From Candidatus Nanopelagicales bacterium (lineage in GTDB: Bacteria; Actinomycetota; Actinomycetes; S36-B12; CAIYMF01), in NCBI GenBank assembly GCA_025456015.1, contig JALOLK010000011.1, forward strand, positions 1-32,991: 32,991 bases of DNA, written 5' to 3'. Shown here piece after piece: positions 16,097-23,267 of the stretch. The notes under the pieces were generated by a model. The model saw nothing but the letters and a program-made list of their open reading frames with translations, did not search any database and had not been told where the DNA came from. How positions within the stretch are numbered: position 1 is the stretch's first letter; the number at the start of each line of letters is the position of its first letter. The translations under genes were made by a program, and so were the position numbers.

Positions 16097-17059
16097 TCAG
16101 GCGAGCGCGGGGCCGGGGTGCGTGACGATGAGGATGAGGTTGCCGTCCACCTCGAGGTGCCCGGTACCGGCCGGCACCACGACGCTGGTCCCCAGGCCCA
16201 GCTCGACGGCGTCCTCGGCCGAGCGCAGCGTGCCGCCGCCCCCGATGCAGGTCACCACCCGGTAGCCGTCGCCCTCCATGGCGAAGCGCCCGTGCAGGGT
16301 CTCCCAGCGCTCCACCCGGAACTGCGGGCAGTCCACGAGCACCCGCCACCGGGCCTGCAGCCCGGTCTCCTGCCAGGCCCGCGCCGTGCTGGCCGCGTCG
16401 GGGTCGTGCGGGGCGCTCACCACCGAGAAGCCCTTGTCGACGTGCAGCGCGCGCGGCTGGCCGTCCGGACCGACCCGGTCGAAGTCGTAGAGGCGGTAGG
16501 TGATGTCGCTGGCCTGCTGCACCTCGTAGACCAGCATCCCGGGCCCCAGCGAGTGCAACGTCCCGGCGCTGACCATGAAGAAGTCGTCCTGGTGCACGGG
16601 CACCCGCACGAGGTGCTCCATGAGGGTGCCCTCCGCCAGGGCCTCCCGCAGCTCCTCGGCGGTGTCGGCGGTGTGGCCCAGGATGAGCTCGGCGCCCTCG
16701 GTGCAGCTCACCACCAGCCAGCACTCGGCCTTGCCGCGGGGCTGGCCCTCGAGGGCACGGGCCTGCACGTCGTCGGGATGCACCTGCACGGACAGCCAGT
16801 CCTGCGGGTCCAGCAGCTTGCAGAGCAGGGGGAACTCGCCGGACTCCTGCCGGCCGGAGACCAGGCCGCGCTCCCAGGCGTCGCGCAGGGTGGCGCCGTC
16901 GTGGCCGCGGATCGTCCCGCTCATGCCGGCCATGCCCGAGACCGCCCAGCACTCGCCGATGATGCCGTCGGGCACCGCGTCGCCGAACCAGCGCCGCAGC
17001 TCGTCGCCACCCCAGAGCCGTTCGGCGAACACCGGTTCGACCACGAGCAGCTCGGCCAT
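16097..17059 (-). CDS. manA: Mannose-6-phosphate isomerase, short type I
   Basis: Zn-dependent enzyme (320 aa) that interconverts fructose-6-phosphate and mannose-6-phosphate, the entry to GDP-mannose and polyprenyl-phosphate-mannose. Zinc ligands fit Gln92 and His94 (LSVQVHPDD), Glu112 (GKAECWLVV) and His169 (SAGTLHSLGPG). The length matches the short type I form rather than the longer enterobacterial one. FPLLCKLLDPQDWLSVQVHP and EVQQASDITYRLYDFDR are highly characteristic. The ATG has GGAGG 4 nt upstream and a TAGGGT -10 further up. It precedes a LAL regulator gene by 13 nt, an unusual pairing. Its product route could supply mannose donor to the PMT enzyme in this window (inference). Confidence 0.93.
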   Translation of the reverse strand: MAELLVVEPVFAERLWGGDELRRWFGDAVPDGIIGECWAVSGMAGMSGTIRGHDGATLRDAWERGLVSGRQESGEFPLLCKLLDPQDWLSVQVHPDDVQARALEGQPRGKAECWLVVSCTEGAELILGHTADTAEELREALAEGTLMEHLVRVPVHQDDFFMVSAGTLHSLGPGMLVYEVQQASDITYRLYDFDRVGPDGQPRALHVDKGFSVVSAPHDPDAASTARAWQETGLQARWRVLVDCPQFRVERWETLHGRFAMEGDGYRVVTCIGGGGTLRSAEDAVELGLGTSVVVPAGTGHLEVDGNLILIVTHPGPALA

Positions 17060-17092
17060 CGCACCTCCAGGTGACCTCGGGAATCGTGCTCG

Positions 17093-17098
17093 ACCCTA
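17093..17098 (-). promoter_or_regulatory. Putative -10 (TAGGGT) for manA-LAL operon
   Basis: On the minus strand TAGGGT lies 33 nt before the manA ATG, giving a short leader that contains the GGAGG ribosome-binding site. The same hexamer is found upstream of eno. No convincing -35 is seen. Confidence 0.4.
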
Positions 17099-17175
17099 CC
17101 CGTGGCGCCGCCCGCCAGCCCCCGACGGCCCGTGCGCGCGCGACCGGGGCGGCGCTGCGCGCCCGTGGCCGCCAC

Positions 17176-17181
17176 TAGCCT
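17176..17181 (+). promoter_or_regulatory. Putative -10 (TAGCCT) for the ABC-F gene
   Basis: TAGCCT lies 8 nt before the GTG start at 17190 with no Shine-Dalgarno sequence in between, suggesting leaderless expression. It is in the manA/ABC-F divergent spacer, which is otherwise featureless. Confidence 0.4.
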
Positions 17182-17189
17182 TGGCCGAC

Positions 17190-19013
17190 GTGCCGCCCCT
17201 GGTCGCCCTCGAGGACGTGCGCGTGGTGTTCGCCACCCGCGCGGTGCTCGACGGCGTCACGCTGGGCCTGGACCGCGGCCAGCGGGTCGGCGTGGTCGGG
17301 CGCAACGGCGATGGGAAGTCGACGCTGCTGCGGGTGCTCGCGGGCCTCCACGAGCCCGACGCCGGGCGGGTGCTGCGCGGCTCGGGCCTGCGCGTGGTGA
17401 TGGTCGGGCAGTCCGACGCGCTGGCCGGCGCGACGGTCCGTGACGTGACGGTGGGCGATCGGGCCGAGCACACGTGGGCCGCCGACCCCCGCGTCCGGTC
17501 GGTGCTGACCGGCCTGCTCGGCGGGGTGCGGGCGCAGGGGTACGCCGAGGGCCTGGACACCCCGCTCGACGGGCTGTCCGGCGGTGAGCGGCGCCGCGTC
17601 GCCCTGGCCGCCGCGCTGATCGACCCGGGCGACGTGCTGCTCCTCGACGAGCCCACCAACCACCTCGACCTCGAGGCGGTCACCTGGCTGGCCGGGTTCC
17701 TCACCGGCCCGACCGCGCCGTCGGCCCTGGCGGTGGTCACCCACGACCGGTGGTTCCTCGACGCGGTCGCGACCCAGACGTGGGAGGTGGCCCGCGGCCA
17801 GGTGTTCCGCCACGAGGGCGGGTACGCCGCCTGGGTGCTGGCCCGCGCCGAGCGGGAGCGACGGGAGGCCGTTGCCGAGGATCGGCGGCGCAACCTCGCG
17901 CGCAAGGAGCTCGCCTGGCTGCGCCGCGGCCCCCCGGCGCGCACGTCCAAGCCGCAGTTCCGCATCGAGGCGGCCAACGCCCTGATCGCCGACGTGCCCG
18001 AGCCGCGCGACAGCCTGGCGCTGCGTCGGCTGGCCACCGCGCGCCTGGGCCGCACGGTCGTCGAGGTGCACGATGCGACGGTGGCCGTGGGGGATCCGCC
18101 GCGGACGCTGCTCGCCGGCCTCGAGCTGCAGCTCGGGCCGGGGGACCGGATCGGCCTGCTCGGGCCGAACGGCGTGGGCAAGACCAGCCTGGTGCGCGTC
18201 CTGCTGGGCCAGCTCGCCCCGGTCGCCGGCGAGGTCGTGCTGGGCCAGACCGTCGTGCCCGCCCTGCTGGCCCAGCGCATCGAGGCCGAGGACCCCGAGG
18301 ACCGCGTCCTGCCCAGCATCGAGCGGGTGCGTCGCGAGGTGGAGGTGGGCGGGGGGACCGTGACGGCCGGCCAGCTGCTCGAGGACTTCGGGTTCCGCGG
18401 CGAGCGGGCGATGACCCGGCTGGGCGACCTGTCCGGCGGCGAGCTGCGCCGCCTGCAGCTGCTGCGCCTGCTCGTGGGCGGGCCGAACCTGCTCGTGCTC
18501 GACGAGCCGACCAACGACCTCGACGTCGAGACGCTCACCGTGATCGAGGACCTGCTCGACTCCTGGCCCGGCACGCTGGTCGTCATCAGCCACGACCGCT
18601 ACTTCCTCGAGCGCACCTGCGACCAGCTCTACGCCCTGCTCGGCGACGGCCGGCTGCGCCACCTGCCGCGAGGGGTGGACCAGTACCTCGAGCTGGTCGC
18701 CGACGCGGCGCCGACGTCGGCCGTGCCGGCCCCGGCCGGCGGGACCGCCACACCGGCGTCCTCCGCCGACGCAGCGGCGGGTGCCGGGCTCACGGGCGCC
18801 GCCGCCCACGCCGCTCGCAAGGAGCTGGGCCGCGTCGAGGCGCGCCTGGCCCGGATCGACGCCGAGCAGCAGGCGCTGCACGAGGCGATGGCCGACGCCC
18901 ACACCGACCACGAGCACCTGCTCGCGCTGACCGGGCAGGACGCCGCCCTCGTCGCGGAACGGGCCACCCTCGAGGAGCGCTGGCTCGAGCTCGCCGAGGC
19001 CCTGGAAGCCTGA
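17190..19013 (+). CDS. ABC-F family ATPase, Uup-like
   Basis: Soluble protein of 607 aa with two ABC ATPase domains and no membrane domain, so it acts on ribosomes or nucleic acid rather than in transport. Domain 1 has Walker A GRNGDGKS (37-44), signature LSGGERRR and Walker B LLLDEPTNHLD; domain 2 has GPNGVGKT (325-332), LSGGELRRLQ and LVLDEPTNDLD. The switch histidines are in THDRWFLD and SHDRYFLE. The linker between domains is basic (ERERREAVAEDRRRNLARKE), as in ABC-F proteins. The last about 75 residues form a charged coiled coil, which points to the Uup subgroup. Antibiotic resistance cannot be inferred. GTG start chosen from the -10 position and the family-like N-terminus (LVALEDVRVVF). 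Confidence 0.92.
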   Translation: MPPLVALEDVRVVFATRAVLDGVTLGLDRGQRVGVVGRNGDGKSTLLRVLAGLHEPDAGRVLRGSGLRVVMVGQSDALAGATVRDVTVGDRAEHTWAADPRVRSVLTGLLGGVRAQGYAEGLDTPLDGLSGGERRRVALAAALIDPGDVLLLDEPTNHLDLEAVTWLAGFLTGPTAPSALAVVTHDRWFLDAVATQTWEVARGQVFRHEGGYAAWVLARAERERREAVAEDRRRNLARKELAWLRRGPPARTSKPQFRIEAANALIADVPEPRDSLALRRLATARLGRTVVEVHDATVAVGDPPRTLLAGLELQLGPGDRIGLLGPNGVGKTSLVRVLLGQLAPVAGEVVLGQTVVPALLAQRIEAEDPEDRVLPSIERVRREVEVGGGTVTAGQLLEDFGFRGERAMTRLGDLSGGELRRLQLLRLLVGGPNLLVLDEPTNDLDVETLTVIEDLLDSWPGTLVVISHDRYFLERTCDQLYALLGDGRLRHLPRGVDQYLELVADAAPTSAVPAPAGGTATPASSADAAAGAGLTGAAAHAARKELGRVEARLARIDAEQQALHEAMADAHTDHEHLLALTGQDAALVAERATLEERWLELAEALEA

Positions 19014-19115
19014 GCGCGGCCACCCGCCGCCCCGGCCCGCTCGCGCGCCGCCCAGTCGCGCAGCGCTGCCGCCCTCGGACGGTCTGGGCCGGGTCTCGTC
19101 GCGGAGCACGCCCTT

Positions 19116-19156
19116 GTGCCGGGTCTGCGCGCCCGGATCGTGCGCGATCCCGGCAC
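19116..19156. terminator. Nested hairpins between the ABC-F and MarR genes
   Basis: GTGCCGGG (19116-19123) mirrors CCCGGCAC (19149-19156). An alternative inner hairpin is GGATCG (19135-19140), TGCG loop, CGATCC (19145-19150). It lies in the 166-bp spacer between converging genes and is a likely bidirectional terminator. Nothing else is evident in that spacer. Confidence 0.5.
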
Positions 19157-19179
19157 GAATCGCACCGGGGGCGGGACGC

Positions 19180-19683
19180 TCAGGCGGGATCGGGGGCCTC
19201 GAACTGCAGCAGCAGGCGCCGCAGGCTGTCGGCGAGGGCCGCCCGGGTGGGCGCGTCGAGCTCGGCGAGCAGCGCGCGCTCCTCGGCGAGCAGGTCCTCG
19301 AAGGCGGCGTCGACGAGCGCGCGGCCCGCGGCGGTCAGCGCCACCCAGGTGCCGCGCCGGTCGTCGGGGACGGGGTGCCGCTCGACCAGGCCGCGCTGCT
19401 CCAGCCGGTCGATGCGATTGGTCATCGTGCCGCTGGTGACCAGCGTCTCGGCCAGCAGCTGGCCGGGGGTCAGCCGGTACGGCGGGCCCGAGCGGCGCAG
19501 CGCGACGAGCACGTCGAACTCCCAGGACGCCAGCTCGTGCGCGGCGAAGGCACGCTCGCGGGCGAGGTCCAGGCGGCGGGCCAGCCGGCTCACCCGCGAC
19601 AGCACGGCCAGCGGCCCGAGGTCGAGGTCCGGGCGCTCCCGGTGCCAGGCGGCGATCACCCGGTCGACGTCGTCGCCGCTCAC
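19180..19683 (-). CDS. MarR-family transcriptional regulator
   Basis: Winged-helix regulator of 167 aa. The dimerisation helix at the N-terminus ([20 protein letters not shown]) is followed by ASWEFDVLVALRRSG (about 52-66), then the recognition region LAETLVTSGTMTNRIDRLEQ at about 78-97 and the wing VERHPVPDDRRGTWVALTAAG. These match the MarR fold closely. The GTG start at 19683 overlaps the TetR stop (TGA at 19682-19680) as GTGA, so the two regulators are co-translated. Ligand and targets are unknown; repression of its own operon, or of a gene elsewhere, is possible. It converges with the ABC-F gene. Confidence 0.88.
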   Translation of the reverse strand: MSGDDVDRVIAAWHRERPDLDLGPLAVLSRVSRLARRLDLARERAFAAHELASWEFDVLVALRRSGPPYRLTPGQLLAETLVTSGTMTNRIDRLEQRGLVERHPVPDDRRGTWVALTAAGRALVDAAFEDLLAEERALLAELDAPTRAALADSLRRLLLQFEAPDPA

Positions 19684-20330
19684 GCCTCGCCCCCGGTCAC
19701 CAGGCCGGGCTGCTTCTCGAGGTGCGACACGCCGTTCCAGGCCATGTTCACCACCTGGGTGATGACCTCGCGCTTGCTGGGCGTGCGCGCCTCGGCCCAC
19801 CACTCGCCGGTGAGCGCGACCATGCCGACCAGCATGGCGGCGTACATCGGGGCCAGCTCCTCGGGGTAGCCGTAGCGCCGGCACACGAGCACGAGCCGGT
19901 CGCTGAGCAGGGCCGCCACCTCGCGCATCACCGTGCCGAAGGTGCCGCGCTGGACCCCCCCGGGGTGCGGGCGCAGCAGCACGAAGAAGCCGTCGGTGTG
20001 GTCGTCGATGTAGTCGAACAGTGCGGTCGCGGCCTGCTCGAGCAGCACGCGCGGGCGGTCGGAGGTCAGTGAGGCCGCCATCATCGACATGAGCCGGGTG
20101 ACCTCGCGATCGACCACGATCGCGTACAGGCCCTCCTTGTCGCCGAAGTGCTCGTAGACCACCGGCTTGGAGATGCCGGCGGCCGCCGCGATCTCCTCGA
20201 TCGAGGCCGCGTCGAAGCCGCGCTCGGCGAAGACCGCGCGGCTGACCTCCACGAGCTGGTCGCGGCGCTGCAGCGCGCTCATGCGGACCCGGGCGGTGGG
20301 GGCCTGCACGGGCTGCTCGGCGGAGGGCAC
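19680..20330 (-). CDS. TetR-family regulator, conserved next to glmU in actinobacteria
   Basis: One-component regulator of 216 aa. The N-terminal HTH (about residues 24-70) reads AERGFDAASIEEIAAAAGIS then KPVVYEHFGDKEGLYAIVVD, a classic TetR signature; the C-terminal half is the helical ligand-binding and dimer domain (LVGMVALTGEWWAEAR). The GTG at 20330 was preferred over ATG 20282 because relatives keep an RVRMSA-type stretch before the HTH, present here upstream of that ATG. An ATG further out would overlap tRNA-Gln and is rejected. A TetR gene near glmU/mfd is also found in M. tuberculosis (Rv1019), from memory. A 23-bp dyad covers its start and the divergent tRNA promoter, suggesting autoregulation. 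Confidence 0.87.
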   Translation of the reverse strand: MPSAEQPVQAPTARVRMSALQRRDQLVEVSRAVFAERGFDAASIEEIAAAAGISKPVVYEHFGDKEGLYAIVVDREVTRLMSMMAASLTSDRPRVLLEQAATALFDYIDDHTDGFFVLLRPHPGGVQRGTFGTVMREVAALLSDRLVLVCRRYGYPEELAPMYAAMLVGMVALTGEWWAEARTPSKREVITQVVNMAWNGVSHLEKQPGLVTGGEA

Positions 20331-20348
20331 GTTCCATTGTGACGTGCC
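20326..20348. promoter_or_regulatory. Candidate TetR operator: GGCACGT-N9-ACGTGCC
   Basis: GGCACGT (20326-20332) and ACGTGCC (20342-20348) are perfect inverted arms around 9 nt. The dyad overlaps the TetR start codon and the -35 region assigned to tRNA-Gln, between the two divergent units. Size and symmetry suit a TetR dimer. Binding is inferred. Confidence 0.5.
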
Positions 20349-20364
20349 GGGCGCCGCGTACGCT
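20337..20364 (+). promoter_or_regulatory. Putative promoter for tRNA-Gln: TTGTGA, 16 bp, TACGCT
   Basis: A -35-like TTGTGA (20337-20342) and -10 TACGCT (20359-20364) are separated by 16 bp. The expected start site is a few nt before the mature tRNA 5' end at 20377. The -35 overlaps the right arm of the GGCACGT dyad by one base. On the minus strand CACAAT (complement of 20336-20341) lies 5 nt before the TetR GTG and could be its -10. Confidence 0.5.
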
Positions 20365-20376
20365 GGCACCCGCCGA

Positions 20377-20447
20377 TCCCGGTTCGTCCAACGGCAGGAC
20401 AGGTGCCTTTGGAGCACTCAATGGGGGTTCGAGTCCCTCACCGGGAG
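20377..20447 (+). tRNA. tRNA-Gln (anticodon UUG)
   Basis: A complete 71-nt cloverleaf without encoded CCA. The acceptor stem TCCCGGT/ACCGGGA has 7 perfect pairs and discriminator G. The D stem is GTCC/GGAC; the anticodon stem GGTGC/GCACT has one G-U pair; the loop CTTTGGA gives anticodon TTG; the T arm is GGGGG-TTCGAGT-CCCTC. It is followed 51 nt later by glmU and may be co-transcribed with it. The TetR gene diverges just upstream. Confidence 0.96.
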
Positions 20448-20498
20448 CTCCACGTGCCCATCCAGGCCGCCGCCGCAGCCCGACCCGAAGGGGATCCC

Positions 20499-21968
20499 GT
20501 GACCGCTCCGAGTCCGCCCGACGCCCACGTCAGCGCCGTGATCGTCCTCGCCGCGGGCGAGGGCACGCGCATGCGCTCGGCGACGCCCAAGGTGCTCCAC
20601 GAGATCGGCGGGCGCTCGCTGGTCGGCCATGCGGTGGCCGCCGCCGACGGCCTGGCCGCCGACCGCCTCGTCGTGGTCGTGGGCCACGGCCGCGAGCAGG
20701 TCACCGCGCACCTGGCGCAGGTCGCCCCGCACGCCCGCACGGCCGTGCAGGCCGAGCAGCTCGGCACCGGCCACGCGGTCCAGCAGGCGCTGCCCGAGGC
20801 CGGCGACGTGGCCAGCGGCACGGTGGTCGTCACCTACGGCGACGTCCCGCTGCTGACCGCAGCCACGCTGCAGGCCCTCGTGGCCGAGCACGCCAGCGCG
20901 GGCAACGCGGTCACGGTGCTCACCGCGCGGGTGGCCGACCCGACCGGCTACGGCCGGATCGTGCGCGACGCGGCCGGCACGGTGGCCGCGATCGTCGAGC
21001 ACCGCGACGCCACCGCCGAGCAGCGGGCGATCGACGAGATCAACTCCGGCATCTACGCCTTCGACGGCGCCGCGCTGCTGCGCTGCCTGGCCCAGCTGCG
21101 CCCCGACAACGACCAGGGCGAGCTCTACCTCACCGACGTGCTGGCGCTGGCCCGCGCCGACGGGGGCCGGGTGGCCGCGCAGATGATCGACGACGTCTGG
21201 CAGACCGAGGGCGTGAACGACCGGGTGCAGCTGGCCGCGATGCGCCGCGAGCTCAACCGCCGGGTGGTCGAGCGCTGGATGCGCGAGGGGGTCACGGTCG
21301 TGGACCCCGCCACGACCTGGGTCGACGTCACCGTGAGCCTGGGCCGCGACGCCCTCCTCGAGCCGGGCACGATCCTGCGCGGCGCGACCACCGTCGACGC
21401 CGAGGCGCTGATCGGCCCCGACACCCTGCTCGTGGACTGCGTCGTGGACCGCGGCGCCGCCGTCGTGCGCACGCACGCGACCGGGGCGGTGATCGGGGCG
21501 GGGGCCCAGGTGGGTCCCTTCACCTTCCTGCGCCCGGGCACCCGGCTGGCCGCCGGGGCGAAGGCCGGTGCGTACGTCGAGATCAAGAACGCGACGGTGG
21601 GCGAGGGGTCGAAGGTGCCGCACCTGTCCTACGTCGGGGACGCGACCATCGGCGAGGGCTCGAACATCGGCGCCGCCACCGTGTTCGTGAACTACGACGG
21701 GGTCGCCAAGCACCGGACCGTCGTGGGCGACCACGTGCGGATCGGCTCGGACACCATGCTCGTCGCCCCGGTGACGATCGGCGACGGGGCCTACACGGCC
21801 GCCGGCTCGGTGATCACCGAGGACGTGCCGCCGGGAGCCCTCGGCCTGGGCCGGGCCCGGCAGCGCACCGTCGAGGGGTGGGTGGGCGCCCGGCGGCCGG
21901 GGTCGGCCGCGGCGCGCGCCGCCGAGGCTGCCCAGGGTGCCGAGGCCGGCCAGGCGCCCGCCGACTGA
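20499..21968 (+). CDS. glmU: Bifunctional GlmU: UDP-GlcNAc pyrophosphorylase / glucosamine-1-P acetyltransferase
   Basis: Bifunctional cytosolic enzyme (489 aa) making UDP-GlcNAc for peptidoglycan. The C-terminal part acetylates GlcN-1-P with acetyl-CoA and the N-terminal part transfers UMP from UTP. The uridyltransferase begins [13 protein letters not shown] (about 13-25), with [21 protein letters not shown] and [10 protein letters not shown] are further markers. The C-terminal left-handed beta helix shows hexapeptide repeats, the [20 protein letters not shown] segment with the catalytic His, and FVNYDG. The Ala-rich last about 25 residues are a nonconserved tail. The GTG at 20499 is preceded by GAAGGGG. 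It heads the glmU-prs-rplY-pth cluster. Confidence 0.96.
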   Translation: MTAPSPPDAHVSAVIVLAAGEGTRMRSATPKVLHEIGGRSLVGHAVAAADGLAADRLVVVVGHGREQVTAHLAQVAPHARTAVQAEQLGTGHAVQQALPEAGDVASGTVVVTYGDVPLLTAATLQALVAEHASAGNAVTVLTARVADPTGYGRIVRDAAGTVAAIVEHRDATAEQRAIDEINSGIYAFDGAALLRCLAQLRPDNDQGELYLTDVLALARADGGRVAAQMIDDVWQTEGVNDRVQLAAMRRELNRRVVERWMREGVTVVDPATTWVDVTVSLGRDALLEPGTILRGATTVDAEALIGPDTLLVDCVVDRGAAVVRTHATGAVIGAGAQVGPFTFLRPGTRLAAGAKAGAYVEIKNATVGEGSKVPHLSYVGDATIGEGSNIGAATVFVNYDGVAKHRTVVGDHVRIGSDTMLVAPVTIGDGAYTAAGSVITEDVPPGALGLGRARQRTVEGWVGARRPGSAAARAAEAAQGAEAGQAPAD

Positions 21969-21971
21969 TCC

Positions 21972-22019
21972 CGGGGCCGGTGTGGCCTCCCCACCGATCG
22001 TGGTCCACGATGGGCCCCG
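21972..22019 (+). terminator. Two-level hairpin in the glmU-prs spacer
   Basis: Outer arms CGGGGCC (21972-21978) and GGCCCCG (22013-22019) enclose an inner palindrome ATCGTGG-T-CCACGAT (21997-22011). It starts 4 nt after the glmU stop and ends 28 nt before the prs ATG. It could be a terminator or attenuator controlling read-through into prs. Confidence 0.4.
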
Positions 22020-22047
22020 TCGCTGAACCCTGCCCGGAGGCTGCCGC

Positions 22048-23040
22048 ATGCCCACGCTGAAGACCAAGGCCCGCAAGCACCTCATGCTCTTCTCCGGCCG
22101 CAGCCATCCGGCGCTGGCGGAGGCGGTGGCCAAGGAGCTCGGCGTGGCCCTGGCCCCGACGTCGGCCTACGACTTCGCGAACGGCGAGATCTTCGTCCGC
22201 TACGAGGAGTCCGTGCGTGGCGCGGACGCCTTCGTCCTGCAGGCGCACACGGCGCCGATCAACACCTGGATCATGGAGCAGCTCATCATGGTCGACGCGC
22301 TCAAGCGCGCCTCGGCCAAGCGGATCACCGTCGTCATGCCGTTCTACGGCTACGCCCGCCAGGACAAGAAGCACCGCGGCCGCGAGCCGATCTCGGCGCG
22401 CCTCATCGCCGACCTGTTCAAGTGCGCGGGTGCCGACCGGCTCATCACCGTGGACCTGCACACCTCCCAGATCCAGGGCTTCTTCGACGGCCCCGTGGAC
22501 CACCTGTTCGCCCTGCCGCTGCTGGCCGACTACGTGAAGACCAAGCTCGACGGCCAGCCCGTCACCGTCGTGAGCCCCGATGCTGGGCGCGTGCGCGTCG
22601 CCGAGCGCTGGACCGACGTGCTCGGCGCGCCCCTGGCGATCATCCACAAGCGGCGCGACCCGGACGTGCCCAACGAGGTGCGCGTCTTCGAGGTGGTCGG
22701 CGACGTGCACGACCGCGTGTGCATCGTGGTCGACGACATGATCGACACCGGCGGCACCATCGCGAAGGCCGCCGAGACCCTGTACGAGCAGGGCGCGCGC
22801 GACGTCATCGTCGCGGCCACCCACGGGATCCTGTCCGACCCCGCGACGGAACGGCTCGCGGCCTCGCGGATCTCCGAGGTGATCGTGACCGACACGCTGC
22901 CGATCAGCTCCACCCTGGAGACCCTGACGGTGCTGCCGATCGCCCCGCTGCTCGCCACGGCGATCCACGAGGTGTTCGTGGACGGCTCGGTGACCAGGCT
23001 GTTCGACCCGACCCCGAACGGCGAGACCCCCCGCGCCTGA
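22048..23040 (+). CDS. prs: Ribose-phosphate pyrophosphokinase (PRPP synthetase)
   Basis: Makes PRPP from ribose-5-phosphate and ATP for nucleotide, His and Trp synthesis and, in actinobacteria, for decaprenyl-phosphoryl-arabinose. The 330-aa protein has a class I layout: LMLFSGRSHPALAEAVAKEL, NGEIFVRYEESVRG, FYGYARQDKKHRGREPISAR (ATP and catalytic loop), ITVDLHTSQIQGFFD, and the PRPP loop VVDDMIDTGGTIAKAAE. The N-terminal extension (MPTLKTKARKH) is short and basic. GGAGG at 22036-22040 lies 7 nt before the ATG. It follows glmU, the order conserved in mycobacteria and streptomycetes. Confidence 0.96.
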   Translation: MPTLKTKARKHLMLFSGRSHPALAEAVAKELGVALAPTSAYDFANGEIFVRYEESVRGADAFVLQAHTAPINTWIMEQLIMVDALKRASAKRITVVMPFYGYARQDKKHRGREPISARLIADLFKCAGADRLITVDLHTSQIQGFFDGPVDHLFALPLLADYVKTKLDGQPVTVVSPDAGRVRVAERWTDVLGAPLAIIHKRRDPDVPNEVRVFEVVGDVHDRVCIVVDDMIDTGGTIAKAAETLYEQGARDVIVAATHGILSDPATERLAASRISEVIVTDTLPISSTLETLTVLPIAPLLATAIHEVFVDGSVTRLFDPTPNGETPRA

Positions 23041-23117
23041 CCGCGCGGCCCCGCCCGGCGCCGGGTCGGGCCGTGCCTGGTGTGGGTGAGGTCACGGACG
23101 CTGCGCCGGTCACGGGT

Positions 23118-23147
23118 TTGGCCGGCCCCACCGCCCGCCGGTAGGAT
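23118..23147 (+). promoter_or_regulatory. Putative promoter for rplY: TTGGCC, 18 bp, TAGGAT
   Basis: The -35-like TTGGCC (23118-23123) and -10 TAGGAT (23142-23147) are spaced by 18 bp in the 219-bp prs-rplY spacer. Transcription from here would give a leader of roughly 105 nt. This leader contains a repeated CCTCGGC and GGGCCC-type complementary segments that could fold. Confidence 0.5.
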
Positions 23148-23237
23148 CCGCTCCAGTTCCTCGGCGAGGGGGCCCCTTCGGCACCGTGATCGACGTGGTG
23201 GTGGGCCCGCCTCCTCGGCAGGAAAGTTGTCCACCCC

Positions 23238-23267
23238 ATGCTCTCGAGGAGTTCGTGTCGTGTCTGA
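23238..23267 (+). other. Possible 9-residue leader ORF overlapping the rplY start
   Basis: ATG 23238 opens a short frame encoding MLSRSSCRV and ending at TGA 23265-23267, out of frame with rplY and overlapping its GTG start. An AGGAAAG stretch lies about 11 nt upstream. It may be chance in a GC-rich leader. No run of one amino acid is present, so classic attenuation is not indicated. Confidence 0.2.

Noticed and set aside
17190-19013. ABC-F protein as an antibiotic-resistance determinant
   Set aside because: Its C-terminal coiled coil and position in a housekeeping block fit the Uup-like group; nothing in the sequence indicates resistance.
20331-20421. Upstream ATGs extending the TetR frame through tRNA-Gln
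   Set aside because: They would place coding sequence over a structured tRNA on the opposite strand, and relatives start near the RVRM stretch.
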